DNA of 64,000 nt, from contig CAVWCW010000014.1 in assembly GCA_963753615.1 (NCBI GenBank), forward strand, positions 334,343 to 398,342, given 5' to 3'. Below are positions 63,732 through 64,000 of the stretch, piece by piece. Made by a program: the position numbers and the translations under genes. Source of the stretch: CAVWCW01 sp963753615 (GTDB lineage: Bacteria > Pseudomonadota > Gammaproteobacteria > Chromatiales > Chromatiaceae). Each line of letters starts with the position of its first letter. Position 1 is the first letter of the stretch. The notes under the pieces were generated by a model. It saw only the letters and a list, made by a program, of their open reading frames with translations. It was not told the DNA's origin and did not search any database.

Positions 63732-64000
63732 GTATCGGATTAGCGCTATTTTTAGGACCCCATGGGGGGCGGAGGATTTTGAAATGGTCCGAGTCAGACC
63801 GGGTTATGGAAAAGGAAAGAGAAACGTTTTGTTCCTATTAAGAATATGCTTGACCATGGCCATCTTGGGCCTCTTTCGGTGCGTCACGAACAAGACGAGT
63901 GAGAAATCCTTCGGTAAGGCCAGGGAAGGCACCTGCCTGCCACGGTTGAATCTATCAAGGTGAGCTCGTCTTCCGACGAGGTGACCTTGATCGAGGTCCA
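63732..64000. other. Window end with changed composition, no gene recognised
   Basis: From about 63,740 GC rises and the lyase frame is lost. Frames here give no recognisable protein on either strand. CTTGAT-type half-sites near 63,955 and 63,987 surround a small palindrome (CTCGTCTTCCGACGAG, 63,965-63,980). It may be another assembly join. Confidence 0.35.

Noticed and set aside
1..64000. tRNA or rRNA genes
   Set aside because: No T-loop (GGTTCGAATCC-like) with a matching acceptor stem and no rRNA segments were seen in the gaps.

Overview
The window holds DNA of two very different kinds. Bases 1 to about 53,560 are GC-rich, tightly packed and gammaproteobacterial. The evidence is a ubiB-ubiJ-ubiE-DUF971-hslU-hslV run, PurT, a YcbB-type L,D-transpeptidase, AsmA-like proteins, a cytochrome c' and an MscK-type channel. 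A Chromatiales-like bacterium would fit, but I cannot fix the order. From about 53,600 to about 63,740 the DNA is AT-rich and Bacteroidetes-like. It carries a GH88 hydrolase with a type IX secretion sorting domain, a propeller/Y_Y_Y regulator and a heparinase-like lyase. The switch cuts through two unrelated genes with no mobile element at the joint, so I read it as a metagenome assembly chimera rather than transfer.

Layout. 1-700: end of an integron cassette with an attC site, then a deleted REP-associated transposase. 783-7,252: cold-shock/DUF1294 protein, then the minus-strand ubiquinone genes and the HslUV protease. 7,445-24,737: DksA-like protein, zinc-ribbon membrane HExxH protein, purT, two divergent GGDEF proteins, a repeat-rich secreted protein, TerB-like protein, large mechanosensitive channel, phosphohexomutase, SulP transporter, 2-hydroxyacid dehydrogenase and cytochrome c'. 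24,896-38,242: a 1,283-residue FAD/Fe-S dehydrogenase, unknown genes, a spondin-domain protein, a four-gene cluster headed by a membrane-anchored EndoU nuclease, an L,D-transpeptidase, a dicarboxylate symporter fused to a solute-binding domain, and an EexN-like lipoprotein. 38,759-53,560: an aquaporin remnant, two AsmA-like proteins, an ATP/ADP-translocase-like carrier, a signal-peptide-bearing PEP-synthase-like protein overlapping a serine hydrolase, a second symporter fusion, and broken fragments up to the junction.

The gammaproteobacterial part has its own small repeats. A ~240 bp element with ggATATTTCACC-type inverted ends occurs three times, always between genes, plus once as the two ends alone. 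A separate ~242 bp element has perfect 19 bp inverted ends.

Many genes in both parts are split by single-base indels, several in homopolymers where both frames clearly belong to one protein. This looks like uncorrected sequencing error more than gene decay. The RAYT and aquaporin remnants are different: they have lost internal segments.

The best candidates for unusual biology are the exported PEP-synthase-like protein with its overlapping serine hydrolase, the EndoU cluster, the paired symporter/solute-binding fusions, the novel repeat family, and the Bacteroidetes sensor that ends in a transposase-type zinc ribbon.
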